From Anaerolineaceae bacterium (lineage in GTDB: Bacteria > Chloroflexota > Anaerolineae > Anaerolineales > Anaerolineaceae): a stretch of DNA of 64,000 nucleotides. A model generated the notes under the pieces. That model ran no database searches. It was given only the letters and a program-made list of their open reading frames with translations, and had not been told where the DNA came from. The translations under genes and the position numbers were made by a program. Within the stretch, counting starts at the first letter, position 1; the number at the start of each line of letters is the position of its first letter. Below, in pieces: positions 17,132 to 26,378 of the stretch. Location: NCBI GenBank assembly GCA_016936755.1, contig JAFGXF010000045.1:1-64000 (forward strand), given 5' to 3'.

Positions 17132-18765
17132 GGGCGACCAGAGAAAAGTCCGGTTTTTTTTTCAGGGGTAGTGTTTTTATTCGACAAATGACTGTTTCAG
17201 CGAGGCAGTCATTTAATGACCGCCGAATCCTCAAATTGGATTCAGAAATTGCCCGTATCACTTCACAAACTAATAATACCGCACCCATTGTAATCTTCAA
17301 TGCTTCTACAAGAATAACCGGACTGAGCCAAAATGCTGCGTTTGCTCTTTTAACTGCATGGGCGTTGAGGTTATCAGGCCAGAGAGTGATTCAATTTATT
17401 TGTTCTCAGGGCATGAAACAATGCATATTGGGCACCAGCCGTGAGAATGTATGGCGGAATCCCCCATGCAAAAGTTGCATGGCGCAATCTCAACGCTTCT
17501 TCAGGAATAGCGAACAGGTAACATTTACCTACCATGAGGTCCTGCCTTTGAAGTCTGCAATCGAGAGTTTGAACATCCAACAACTGGCAACCTTCTCGTA
17601 TGAGGGGGTGGGTCTGGGTGAAATGGTATTACCTTCAATCCGCTGGGTGCTCAGACGACATCATCTTTTTGACGACCACAATACAAAACACCTCTACCGG
17701 CAGTTCATTCTTTCTGCCTGGAGCGTGATCAAAAACTTTGAAGAATTAATAACTAGGAATAAACCCAAAGCAGTTTTGGTTTTCAATGGTATGTTCTTCC
17801 CTGAGGCAGCTGTACGTCATGTGGCATTAAAGAACAACATTCGGGTGATCACCCATGAGGCCGGCATTCAATCTTTTTCCGGATTCTTTACCGAGGGCGA
17901 AGCGACCGCGTACCCATTATCAATCCCCCATAACTATAAGTTATCAGCGGCTCAAAATAAACAGCTGGATTCTTATCTTGAAAAACGCTTTGAAGGTAAA
18001 TTTTCCATGGCAGATGTTCAATTTTGGCCGCAAATGAATGATCTTGGTAGTGACCTGTTGAATGATATTCAGCGATATCAACAACTCGTAAGTATTTTTA
18101 CCAATGTTATTTTTGACACCAGCCAGCCACATTCGAATACCCTTTATTCGGATATGTTCGAATGGTTAGATAGCCTGCTGCCTGTTATTAATCAGTATCC
18201 TAAAACTCTTTTTGTGATACGAGCCCACCCAGACGAAACACGTCCAGGCAAGACAAGTCAGGAAACAGTGGCCGATTGGACTAAACATCGGGAGTTACAA
18301 ATCTATGAAAATGTACGGTTTATTAACCCCGAACAATACCTCAATTCTTATGAATTGATCAAAAAAGCGAAATTCGTGTTGGTTTATAATTCCACGGTTG
18401 GACTTGAAGCAGCCATTCTGGGGGTTCCCGTATTGTCGGCCGGCAGGGCGCGTTTTACACAATATCCTACCGTTACATTTCCGAAAACACGCGTTGCTTA
18501 TCTAAAAAAGCTTGATGAATTCATGAAAGCGAAAAGTATAAAAAGAGTGCCATCCCAACAAACCCAGGCAAGAAGGTTTCTGTATTTCCAGCTTTTTAAG
18601 ACATCACTGCCTTTCAATAAATACTTACAAGCCGATGGAATCTGGCGTGGCTTTGTTAGATTGACCAATTTCGGACCGGATCAATTAAGAGCAGAAAATT
18701 CAGAAACCATGCGGGTGCTAATTGAGGGGATAATTTCCGGCAAGCCATTCCTGGCGAGTGAATGA
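17128..18765 (+). CDS. Capsule-type GT-B protein with conserved Cys cluster
   Basis: A 545-residue soluble protein started by TTG (17128) with GGAG five bases upstream, overlapping the previous stop. C-terminal FVIRAHPDE (362-370) and YNSTVGLEAAILGVPVLS (420-437) are the signature of KpsC/KpsS-like capsule transferases (nucleotide-sugar site). The N-terminal half has Cys92, Cys99, Cys114 and Cys117 (ending PCKSC), a possible zinc or Fe-S site. A later ATG at 17188 is possible but poorly supported. Donor unknown; CMP-nonulosonate or CMP-Kdo would fit the family and the locus. Confidence 0.68.
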   Translation: MRATREKSGFFFRGSVFIRQMTVSARQSFNDRRILKLDSEIARITSQTNNTAPIVIFNASTRITGLSQNAAFALLTAWALRLSGQRVIQFICSQGMKQCILGTSRENVWRNPPCKSCMAQSQRFFRNSEQVTFTYHEVLPLKSAIESLNIQQLATFSYEGVGLGEMVLPSIRWVLRRHHLFDDHNTKHLYRQFILSAWSVIKNFEELITRNKPKAVLVFNGMFFPEAAVRHVALKNNIRVITHEAGIQSFSGFFTEGEATAYPLSIPHNYKLSAAQNKQLDSYLEKRFEGKFSMADVQFWPQMNDLGSDLLNDIQRYQQLVSIFTNVIFDTSQPHSNTLYSDMFEWLDSLLPVINQYPKTLFVIRAHPDETRPGKTSQETVADWTKHRELQIYENVRFINPEQYLNSYELIKKAKFVLVYNSTVGLEAAILGVPVLSAGRARFTQYPTVTFPKTRVAYLKKLDEFMKAKSIKRVPSQQTQARRFLYFQLFKTSLPFNKYLQADGIWRGFVRLTNFGPDQLRAENSETMRVLIEGIISGKPFLASE

Positions 18766-19337
18766 TACAGGAACACAAATTACCCGAGTTATTAACAATA
18801 GATAGCATGCCGCCGGTTGATGGATTGGCAGTACCGGATTTCTTCTTCCTTGTGATCAAAAAACCGGCACCATTGGCTGGTATGTGTCAGCCTACATCTA
18901 CCACACCATGGAACTGGCTCTTTAAAATCGGTTTGCAGCAGGTGATCTGTCTGACAGAAAGACCTCCAGCATATATTCCAGACCCACTCCAGATTGCTGG
19001 TCATTTTCCTCTCCAGGATCTTTATCATGGAAAATCACCCATCGATCATGAAGCAGAGAAGGAAAAGGTGTATCAGGCAAGTTACCTGGTAAAAGATCTG
19101 ATCATCCAACAAATCGGAGTCCTGGTTCACTGCATAGGCGGAATCGGACGCACAGGCACAGTGATTGGTTGTACATTGAGAGGGCTGGGATATAATTCAC
19201 CTCAGGTACTTTCCTATCTGGATCGCCTTAATCGGCTGCGTGGAACAAGGAATGGTTGGCCAGAATCGGAGTGGCAGACTGAAGTAATTCTCCAATTCCC
19301 CGTGAACCGTAGTGACCCATCCAGTGTATCAAGGTAA
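18762..19337 (+). CDS. Protein-tyrosine/dual-specificity phosphatase-like protein
   Basis: A 191-residue cysteine phosphatase with a complete P-loop HCIGGIGRTG (123-132; Cys124, Arg130) and a likely general acid Asp86 in FPLQDLY. Family members dephosphorylate protein Tyr/Ser/Thr, inositides or glycans. It overlaps the GT-B gene upstream (ATGA) and sits in a glycan operon. It could counter a BY-kinase controlling polymer length, or remove phosphate from a sugar intermediate; no BY-kinase is present in this window. Confidence 0.82.
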   Translation: MIQEHKLPELLTIDSMPPVDGLAVPDFFFLVIKKPAPLAGMCQPTSTTPWNWLFKIGLQQVICLTERPPAYIPDPLQIAGHFPLQDLYHGKSPIDHEAEKEKVYQASYLVKDLIIQQIGVLVHCIGGIGRTGTVIGCTLRGLGYNSPQVLSYLDRLNRLRGTRNGWPESEWQTEVILQFPVNRSDPSSVSR

Positions 19338-19344
19338 ATCATCT

Positions 19345-20022
19345 ATGACTGATATCGTTGCGCTTGTTCCAATGCGCCATCAATCCATGCGCGTTCCAGA
19401 GAAGAATTATCGCCTGATAGCTGGCAGGCCTTTATATACTTACATACTCGATACACTTGCTGCCTGTTCTGAAATCAGCCAGATCGTTGTGGATACGGAT
19501 AGTTCGGTAATCAAGGATGGGCTGAGAACTCAATATCCACGAGTGAGGGTCATAGACAGGCCTGCGCATTTATGTGCAGATACCATACCGATGAACGAGG
19601 TTCTGTTATATGACTGTGAATTGGTTAAGGCAGACTTGTATTTACAAACCCATGCTACCAACCCATTGTTATCAACAGCCAGCCTTTCAGAAGCCATTCG
19701 ATCACTATTAACGAGTCGGCAGGAGTACGATTCGTTGTTCTCGGTTACAAAACTACTTACTCGGTTATGGGATGCGTCAGGAAAGGCATTGAATCACGAT
19801 CCTCAATATCTGATTCGTACCCAGGATTTGCCACCCGTTTTTGAAGAGAATTCTTGTATTTATATTTTCAATGGAAAGATCCTGGCCGAGCGAAAAAACC
19901 GCCTTGGGTACCATCCGATGATGTTTGAAATCAATGCAAATGAAGCCTGGGATATTGACACAGAATCGGATTTTGAGGTTGTGGAAAGTCTTATTCAGAA
20001 TCGACGAGCCAGGACAAGTTGA
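19345..20022 (+). CDS. NeuA/KdsB-like nucleotidyltransferase
   Basis: A 225-residue cytidylyltransferase-family protein. The motif VPMRHQSMRVPEKN stands where NeuA has IPARxGSKxxPxKN, and LQTHATNPLL replaces LQPTSPLR; a terminal EAWDIDTESD is the metal-site Asp region. Start ATG 19345 is preferred (AAGG at 19331-19334) over the ATG at 19312 inside the phosphatase gene. It is the third cytidylyltransferase-like protein in the locus, so it may activate a different acid sugar; the substituted loop leaves activity uncertain. Confidence 0.75.
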   Translation: MTDIVALVPMRHQSMRVPEKNYRLIAGRPLYTYILDTLAACSEISQIVVDTDSSVIKDGLRTQYPRVRVIDRPAHLCADTIPMNEVLLYDCELVKADLYLQTHATNPLLSTASLSEAIRSLLTSRQEYDSLFSVTKLLTRLWDASGKALNHDPQYLIRTQDLPPVFEENSCIYIFNGKILAERKNRLGYHPMMFEINANEAWDIDTESDFEVVESLIQNRRARTS

Positions 20023-20055
20023 TATAATCGTATACCTCTATCAAAGATACCAAAC

Positions 20056-21051
20056 ATGAAAAAAGTATTATTAAGCGCCCCTTATATGATCCCAATCGCC
20101 GAAGAATTACAACCAGTATTCAATCATTATGGCATTGAAATGGTTATTGCGAATGTGAAAGAGCGACTGGATGAGGCAGCCTTGTTAGAATATGCCGGAA
20201 CCATTGATGGGGCAATCTGCGGAGATGACCAATACAGTGAGAAGGTTCTGAAGGCGTTTTTACCACGCTTAAAAGTCATTTCGAAATGGGGAACCGGAAT
20301 TGACTCGATTGATCAAAATTCTGCCAAGCGACTTGGCATTCAGGTGCGAAATACGCCCAATGCTTTTACAGCGCCTGTGGCAGATACAGTCATGGGTTTT
20401 ATACTGTCTTTTGCACGCAACATTCCCTGGATGGACGCGGTTATCAAAGAGGGGCAGTGGGTAAAATTAATGGGAAAATCATTATCTGAGTTGACCCTGG
20501 GTGTAATCGGTGTGGGTAATATCGGCAAGGCTGTCATGCATCGCGCGCGCAGTTTTGGGATGACATTGCTCGGTAATGATATTGTCCAAATCGATCAAGC
20601 CTTTATCGATAAGAACCAGGTGTCCATGGTTTCTTTGGATGACCTGTTGATTCAGGCGGATTATGTGAGTCTGAATTGTGATCTTAATCTGACCAGCCGG
20701 AAGTTAATGAACGCAAACAGATTTGCAGTTATGAAATCGGACGCAGTATTGATTAACACTTCCCGGGGAAGCGTGGTGGATGAGCTTGCATTAATCGATG
20801 CGTTACAGACGAAAAAAATCCGGGGTGCCGCTTTGGACGTGTACGAGGATGAGCCTTTGAAAGCGGATAACCCCTTGTTAAAAATGGGGAATGTTTTACT
20901 TGGCGCTCATAATTCCAACAGCAGCCCGATGGCTTGGGATAATGTGCATTGGAATACGATACGAAATCTTTTGCAAGGCCTGGAGATTTCGTGCGATGAT
21001 CTTAACCAGGTTCGACAGTCGAATGTGATATCAATTGGAGGTGTACCATGA
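20056..21051 (+). CDS. D-isomer-specific 2-hydroxyacid dehydrogenase
   Basis: A 331-residue NAD-dependent dehydrogenase of the phosphoglycerate dehydrogenase family. NAD-binding GVGNIG is at 152-157; the catalytic triad is Arg237 (NTSRGS), Glu266 (DEPL) and His285 (GAHNS). It lacks a C-terminal ACT domain, so it is not a regulated SerA. It overlaps the SDR gene and follows the NeuA-like gene, so it probably handles a 2-keto or 2-hydroxy acid sugar precursor. Substrate unknown. Confidence 0.82.
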   Translation: MKKVLLSAPYMIPIAEELQPVFNHYGIEMVIANVKERLDEAALLEYAGTIDGAICGDDQYSEKVLKAFLPRLKVISKWGTGIDSIDQNSAKRLGIQVRNTPNAFTAPVADTVMGFILSFARNIPWMDAVIKEGQWVKLMGKSLSELTLGVIGVGNIGKAVMHRARSFGMTLLGNDIVQIDQAFIDKNQVSMVSLDDLLIQADYVSLNCDLNLTSRKLMNANRFAVMKSDAVLINTSRGSVVDELALIDALQTKKIRGAALDVYEDEPLKADNPLLKMGNVLLGAHNSNSSPMAWDNVHWNTIRNLLQGLEISCDDLNQVRQSNVISIGGVP

Positions 21052-21815
21052 TGACCAATAAGCATCCGGTGGTCTTGATCACCGGTGCGGCTGGCGGGAT
21101 TGGGAAAGCCACGGTGAATGAATTCCATGATCACGCCTGGTCTGTGGTTGGGGTGGATCGATCAGATTATGGTGAGCCTTTTCCCACGCCCGGCCTGTTC
21201 ATTCGAGCAGACATATCCAATCCTTCTGATATATCTGTTATTTATAAAAAAGCCCAGGCATTCAGTGACCATCTAAATGCCGTTGTAAATAATGCGGCAG
21301 TTCAGGTATCCAAACCACTTATCGATACAACTCCTGAAGAGTGGGATATGGTCATGGCTTCAAACCTGCGTTCAGTTTTCCTGGGTGCGAAGCTTGCCCA
21401 CCCATTATTAAAAGCAGCCGGTGGTGGGGCGATCGTCAATGTGTCTTCTGTACATGCTATTGCAACCTCGAAAGACATTGCGGCTTATGCGGCTTCGAAG
21501 GGTGGATTGCTTGCACTCACCCGTTCCATGGCGATTGAATTTGCTGCGGATGATATTCGTGTAAATGCCATTCTACCCGGGGCAGTGGATACGCCAATGC
21601 TACGGGCAGGTATGCAGCGAGGCCACGTGGGCGGGAAAACCGTTCTCGACCGCCTTGAGAATCTGGCAAGGAAGACGGTAAACGGTCGGGTGGGTCAGCC
21701 GACAGAAATCGCCAGTTGTATCTATTTCCTTGCAGACGAGACTCAATCATCCTTTATGACCGGACAAGCCATGATCGTGGATGGTGGTGCGACTGCTCGC
21801 TTGAGTACGGAATAA
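21048..21815 (+). CDS. Short-chain dehydrogenase/reductase
   Basis: A 255-residue classical SDR: TGAAGGIG (12-19), NNAA (81-84), catalytic Ser133/134, Tyr147 and Lys151 (YAASK), and PGAVDTPM. RBS GGAGGT lies five bases before the ATG, which overlaps the preceding stop. SDRs of this size occur beside CMP-transferases in flagellin-glycosylation loci (PtmA-type), so an oxidoreductase step on a nonulosonate precursor is a reasonable guess. Confidence 0.82.
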   Translation: MMTNKHPVVLITGAAGGIGKATVNEFHDHAWSVVGVDRSDYGEPFPTPGLFIRADISNPSDISVIYKKAQAFSDHLNAVVNNAAVQVSKPLIDTTPEEWDMVMASNLRSVFLGAKLAHPLLKAAGGGAIVNVSSVHAIATSKDIAAYAASKGGLLALTRSMAIEFAADDIRVNAILPGAVDTPMLRAGMQRGHVGGKTVLDRLENLARKTVNGRVGQPTEIASCIYFLADETQSSFMTGQAMIVDGGATARLSTE

Positions 21816-21818
21816 TTA

Positions 21819-22658
21819 ATGCAAAAAGAAAAAATTAAAAGAATTTTACCGACATCCATCTGGAGGGCAGGTTCCCAGGCCTACTGGTGGTGGCACAATC
21901 GTGGACGACATGTTTCTTCCAGATTGACTTCCCCGGTTTGGCGTTGTAACCGCAAGCAAATGTTGGTATACGAAAATATCCATGCTGGAAAAAGGGCATT
22001 CATAATCGGGAATGGGCCCAGTTTGAAGCACATGGATCTTGGTCTATTAAAAAACGAGATCACTTTTGGTTTAAATCGTATCTATCTTGCATTCCCTGAG
22101 ATTGGATTTTCCACCACCTATTTGGTTTCTGTGAATGATCTGGTACTTGAACAGTGTGCCAAGGAGATGGCGAAACTGAATGTCCCCAAATGGATTACGT
22201 GGCGTGCACATAAGCATTTCAAACCGGATGGCAAGACTCATTTCATTGATAGTGATTATACGGGAGCAGAAGACTTCAATCATACGTGCTTATCCGGTCG
22301 TTTTTTTGAAGGTTTCACGGTAACCTACGTGGCTTTACAAATTGCCTATCTCATGGGAATACGTGAAGCCATCCTGATCGGTGTTGATCATAACTTCTCC
22401 ACCAAAGGGCCTGCAAATACAGTTGTGGTTTCCACAGGAGATGACCCGAATCATTTTTCTGGAAAATATTTTGGCCGGGGTTTCAAGTGGCAATTACCCG
22501 ATTTAGAGGGTTCAGAGCGGGCATACCACCTGGCCTACAATACTTATAAAGCCAATGGCCGCAGCATTCTGGATGCAACGGTGAACGGGAAATTAACGAT
22601 ATTTGACAAAGTGAATTTCACAACTTTATTTTCCCAGAACGGTAAGGGCAAGGCATGA
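21819..22658 (+). CDS. DUF115/Maf-like protein, candidate nonulosonate transferase
   Basis: A 279-residue protein with IIGNGPSLK at 62-70, FGLNRIYL at 83-90 and ILIGVDHNF at 185-193, the layout shared by MptE-like DUF115 proteins, flagellin Maf proteins and GT42 sialyltransferases. Maf proteins transfer pseudaminic or legionaminic acid to flagellin, and GT42 enzymes use CMP-Neu5Ac. With two nonulosonate synthases in the locus, this is the best candidate for the transferase that uses their products. A pterin pyrophosphokinase role is unlikely here. Confidence 0.72.
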   Translation: MQKEKIKRILPTSIWRAGSQAYWWWHNRGRHVSSRLTSPVWRCNRKQMLVYENIHAGKRAFIIGNGPSLKHMDLGLLKNEITFGLNRIYLAFPEIGFSTTYLVSVNDLVLEQCAKEMAKLNVPKWITWRAHKHFKPDGKTHFIDSDYTGAEDFNHTCLSGRFFEGFTVTYVALQIAYLMGIREAILIGVDHNFSTKGPANTVVVSTGDDPNHFSGKYFGRGFKWQLPDLEGSERAYHLAYNTYKANGRSILDATVNGKLTIFDKVNFTTLFSQNGKGKA

Positions 22659-24394
22659 GCACCTTGAAAAAGAGGTTGTCACAAGAAGGTCATTGGTTGA
22701 CATCTCTGCCAGTTGTTGTATATCTGGTAAATGTTGCGCTTTTATATACCAATTTTTTACCCAATCTGAGCGATCTGAATTTATGGGATGAAGCCGTCTA
22801 TATCAATTCGGGGCGATTGCTGATTGAAGGGCAGATCCAGCAGTTTGCCAGCAGTCCGCTGGTATCGTTGCTGTATGGTGTTTTTTACCTGATTGTCCAA
22901 AAAAGCCCATTCTGGATGTTGTTATCAGATGCCATTGGACGATTTGTGATTTTTACACTCTTTTATTGTGGCGCCTATCTGGTAGCCCGTGAGCTTGGAA
23001 AGTTTGCCAGCCCGCTGATCATGTTGGGATTACTTACGGTTATGCCCCTGGTTGTGGAAATGTACAATTTCCCGAGTGATCCACTGTTTGCTGCATTGTC
23101 TGCATTCACTTTCTGGCAGGTACTGCGATTTTTCAACACACATCAGATCAAGCATATATGGCTTGCGTCCTTGATCCTGGGGCTGGCTGCTGCAACCCGT
23201 AATGACGGTCTGGTATTATTACCTGTTCTGGTTGTAGCGGGGTTGATACTCTACCTGCCTGAAAGACGATGGTGGCGGGTTGTTGTGGCCAGCGTCACCC
23301 CATTTTTAATTATTGTCGGTGGATACATCCTATGTGTGGGTCTGGTTTCTGGTGATTTCAACCCGGGTATCATGGAGCGCACCTACTCAAATTTTGAGGC
23401 TGGGCATGAAGCAATTAGCAGCAACCCAGGCAATACCAATGCTACGATTCAAGCCTATGTTGAAGCGCGGCGGGTATTTGGAACTCCCGAAGAAAATGGT
23501 TACTCTGTGATTGCTGCCATCAAGCGCAATCCAGATGTGTATGTGTCACGTTTGATGGCGATTATCAGGACATTCCCAACGATTTTAAATAATGCATATG
23601 GTATCAAGTACACGGTTGTTCTGCTGCTTCTTGCTGCCAGGGGAATGATTGTATTAATCAAAAAGAAGGAAATAAAACTCCTGTTGGTGATGGGATTATG
23701 GGTAATCCCTTTGGCGATGGGATTCATTAATACAATTATCCGCCCGGGTTATTTACGCTTTCCGTTTTTCATTTTATATGCTCTTGCTGGTATTGGCCTA
23801 TATGCGTTGGTAACGCATATCGATAAGTTACATGAAAAAATATGCTGGGTTTCAGTCTCCATTCTGATTTGTGTTGGCTCGCTAATCACATGGAAAACCG
23901 CCATTTTTTATGGTGTCTTCATATTTTTTCTGGGATTATTGGTTTCAATTTTCATCAATTGGCGATACCAGATGGAAAAATATCTCACTCCCATACTTTT
24001 GCTGGTATTCCTTTGTGCGGGATTAATCCTGCATGGAAATTATCCCGGACCGAAGAAATGGCAGTTTGGAGTCAACGGTGATGAGGCCGCTTCACTATTC
24101 ATGTCAGAGTATCTACCCCGGGATGCCGTTGTGTTGGCTGGCACCCCGGCAGCAGTCTGGATGTCGCATCACGATTATGCAGGATTGAATTCTGCAGACC
24201 TGCCCACATTCGCTGACGATGTCGATTTTGCTCATTGGGCCTGTTTGAATTTTGATGCTATTTACATCGATCACAGCATATCACCCTATTTTTTAGAAAT
24301 GATTCAAAATCGTATTGGAAAGGAATTTCAGCGTGTCTTTACTGCAGAAGAGGGGGATTACCAGGTTTTATTGACATCACTACAGGAACCGTAA
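22655..24394 (+). CDS. GT-C-type membrane glycosyltransferase (PMT/ArnT-like)
   Basis: A 579-residue polytopic protein. TM1 (about 18-35) is followed by a loop with LNLWDEAVY, the acidic first-loop motif of GT39/GT83 enzymes, then a TRNDGL segment and about ten more hydrophobic helices, then an extracellular C-terminal domain. It probably transfers a sugar from a polyprenyl-phosphate donor. It is coupled to the DUF115 gene (ATGA) and has a close paralogue at 27363. Confidence 0.78.
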   Translation: MSTLKKRLSQEGHWLTSLPVVVYLVNVALLYTNFLPNLSDLNLWDEAVYINSGRLLIEGQIQQFASSPLVSLLYGVFYLIVQKSPFWMLLSDAIGRFVIFTLFYCGAYLVARELGKFASPLIMLGLLTVMPLVVEMYNFPSDPLFAALSAFTFWQVLRFFNTHQIKHIWLASLILGLAAATRNDGLVLLPVLVVAGLILYLPERRWWRVVVASVTPFLIIVGGYILCVGLVSGDFNPGIMERTYSNFEAGHEAISSNPGNTNATIQAYVEARRVFGTPEENGYSVIAAIKRNPDVYVSRLMAIIRTFPTILNNAYGIKYTVVLLLLAARGMIVLIKKKEIKLLLVMGLWVIPLAMGFINTIIRPGYLRFPFFILYALAGIGLYALVTHIDKLHEKICWVSVSILICVGSLITWKTAIFYGVFIFFLGLLVSIFINWRYQMEKYLTPILLLVFLCAGLILHGNYPGPKKWQFGVNGDEAASLFMSEYLPRDAVVLAGTPAAVWMSHHDYAGLNSADLPTFADDVDFAHWACLNFDAIYIDHSISPYFLEMIQNRIGKEFQRVFTAEEGDYQVLLTSLQEP

Positions 24395-24422
24395 ACCGGA
24401 AGCCGATGCTTTCTGATTAGAT

Positions 24423-26378
24423 ATGTTAATCCTCTTGCCTGTGGTCGTTTCAACTCTCTTGTACCTGATTTGTTTTGGTTTGTTAACCAAAAGAGAATCT
24501 GCAGGAGATGCTTTACGCTCATCAGTTATCTACACCATGATGGCAGTTTGTCTATTTACCTGCCTGATGATGGAAGGATTGAGTTTATTTTCTTTCATTA
24601 CCCGGCCGGTGATTATTGCCATATGGAGTGTCATTCTCGTGGCAATGGTTACCCTGACATGGCGAAAGGGATATCAACAGGCTGTATTTGTTGAATTGCG
24701 AAATTGGTGGAACAGTATCAAACTGGCACGCTATGAAAAGCCACTCAGTATATTCACCGCGTTTTACCTTGTTGTTTTATTTCTGATCGCACTTTTAGCT
24801 CCACCCAATAACAATGACTCATTACAATACCACATGGCGCGTGTCATCCACTGGATACTGAATCGCGACCTCAATTACTTTCCGGTCGCATATCTACCAC
24901 AATTGTTTAATCCACCCGGTTCGGAAACATTGTTGCTGAATATGTTCCTGCTGACTGGAAATGACCGGTTGGTTAATCTATTGCAGTGGTCAATGATGGT
25001 CTGTTCAATAGCAGTTGTCTCCCTGGTTGTTAAAAAACTGGGAGCTGGTCGCCTGGGTCAATGGTTGTCGGTATTATTCCTGCTGTGTTTACCGGTTGGT
25101 ATTCTTGAATCCACATCGACACAGAATGATTACGTCAGTGCTTTTTGGATCTTGTGCCTGGTTTATATGGTGGTGAAAGACCGCCAGCAGGTTTACTCCA
25201 AAATCGATGTGCTTGCCTTGGGTGTTTTGGCAGGATTGGCGATGCTGGTGAAGGTTGCTGCTTATCCATATGTGGCAGTTATTTTGATATGGGCGATATT
25301 CTCAAAATACAGACTAATAGGTATCAAACAGTCGATCATCCATTCATCTATCATTATCTCGATAATGTTGTTGCTCAACCTGCCTGGGTGGCTAAGAAGT
25401 CAACAGGCATTTGATAATCCGTTGGGCAATGCAGCTTTTATCGGCCGGCGAACGCCGAGTGTCTTAGTTCCGGCTGATTTGTTGATCAGCCCCATTCAAC
25501 ATCTGGCTTTGAATATTGGTACACCCTTCGATGTTGTTAACGAGAAGGTGGGGAGTGCCATTATCTCGATGTGTGAAAAGCTGGGTGGATCGAACTGCTC
25601 CACACCCGAGACCAGCGAGTGGGGTTTTCGGATCATTGGATTATCGAACCATGAAGATTCAGTTGGAAATTTATTGCACCTCTTTTTGGTATCAATGGTT
25701 GTTGTCGCATTAATATTTACTAAGAAGAAACCCCCTGAGCTGAAATATCTTGTCATCTATACATTGACAATCTTTGCGGGTTTTCTCCTTTTCAGTTGGC
25801 TGGTAACATGGGGGGCATACTGGGGACGACTTCAACTTCCGTTATTCGTTTTAACAGCGCCCATTTTTGGTGTGGTTGTCGAGAAATGGAGAAAGCCGCT
25901 TGTCTGGAATCTGACAGCTCTGCTTTTGGTATGTGGTTTACCGTGGTTATTGATGAACCGAACACGTCCTATTATCTCCCATACCCCGGATATAACGCTT
26001 GTTAAGAGCATCTTTGTTGAATCAAGGTATTCTCTTTTATTTGCCAACTACCCTGAGCTCCAAGACCAAATTGCGCATGTCACCAGTGAGGCAATTGCCA
26101 GCAATTGTTCAAAGATATCATTAAAAATTGATTCGCGAGACCCCGAGTATTACTTTATGGCATATCTGGAACCCTGGAAAAATGATATTGAGATTGAATC
26201 AGTCCCCGGCGACCCGGAATTGAATCGATATAAAGATCCAGATTTTCATGCATGTGCTCAGATCTGTTCCATCTGTGGAAATGAACCAGGTTCCAACGGA
26301 TTGATCCTGGTTTATAAAGACAAGGCAATGACCTTATATCTATCACCCGAGTACTACGAGGAATATCAAGGCCGATGA
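24423..26378 (+). CDS. GT-C-type membrane glycosyltransferase
   Basis: A 651-residue polytopic membrane protein with about a dozen hydrophobic segments. After a TM near 118-133 the loop [13 protein letters not shown] carries the acidic/polar motif expected for GT39-type enzymes; QNDYVSAFW lies in a later loop, and a soluble tail begins near residue 545. No close paralogue in the window. Overlaps the following GT2 gene (ATGA). Confidence 0.72.
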   Translation: MLILLPVVVSTLLYLICFGLLTKRESAGDALRSSVIYTMMAVCLFTCLMMEGLSLFSFITRPVIIAIWSVILVAMVTLTWRKGYQQAVFVELRNWWNSIKLARYEKPLSIFTAFYLVVLFLIALLAPPNNNDSLQYHMARVIHWILNRDLNYFPVAYLPQLFNPPGSETLLLNMFLLTGNDRLVNLLQWSMMVCSIAVVSLVVKKLGAGRLGQWLSVLFLLCLPVGILESTSTQNDYVSAFWILCLVYMVVKDRQQVYSKIDVLALGVLAGLAMLVKVAAYPYVAVILIWAIFSKYRLIGIKQSIIHSSIIISIMLLLNLPGWLRSQQAFDNPLGNAAFIGRRTPSVLVPADLLISPIQHLALNIGTPFDVVNEKVGSAIISMCEKLGGSNCSTPETSEWGFRIIGLSNHEDSVGNLLHLFLVSMVVVALIFTKKKPPELKYLVIYTLTIFAGFLLFSWLVTWGAYWGRLQLPLFVLTAPIFGVVVEKWRKPLVWNLTALLLVCGLPWLLMNRTRPIISHTPDITLVKSIFVESRYSLLFANYPELQDQIAHVTSEAIASNCSKISLKIDSRDPEYYFMAYLEPWKNDIEIESVPGDPELNRYKDPDFHACAQICSICGNEPGSNGLILVYKDKAMTLYLSPEYYEEYQGR

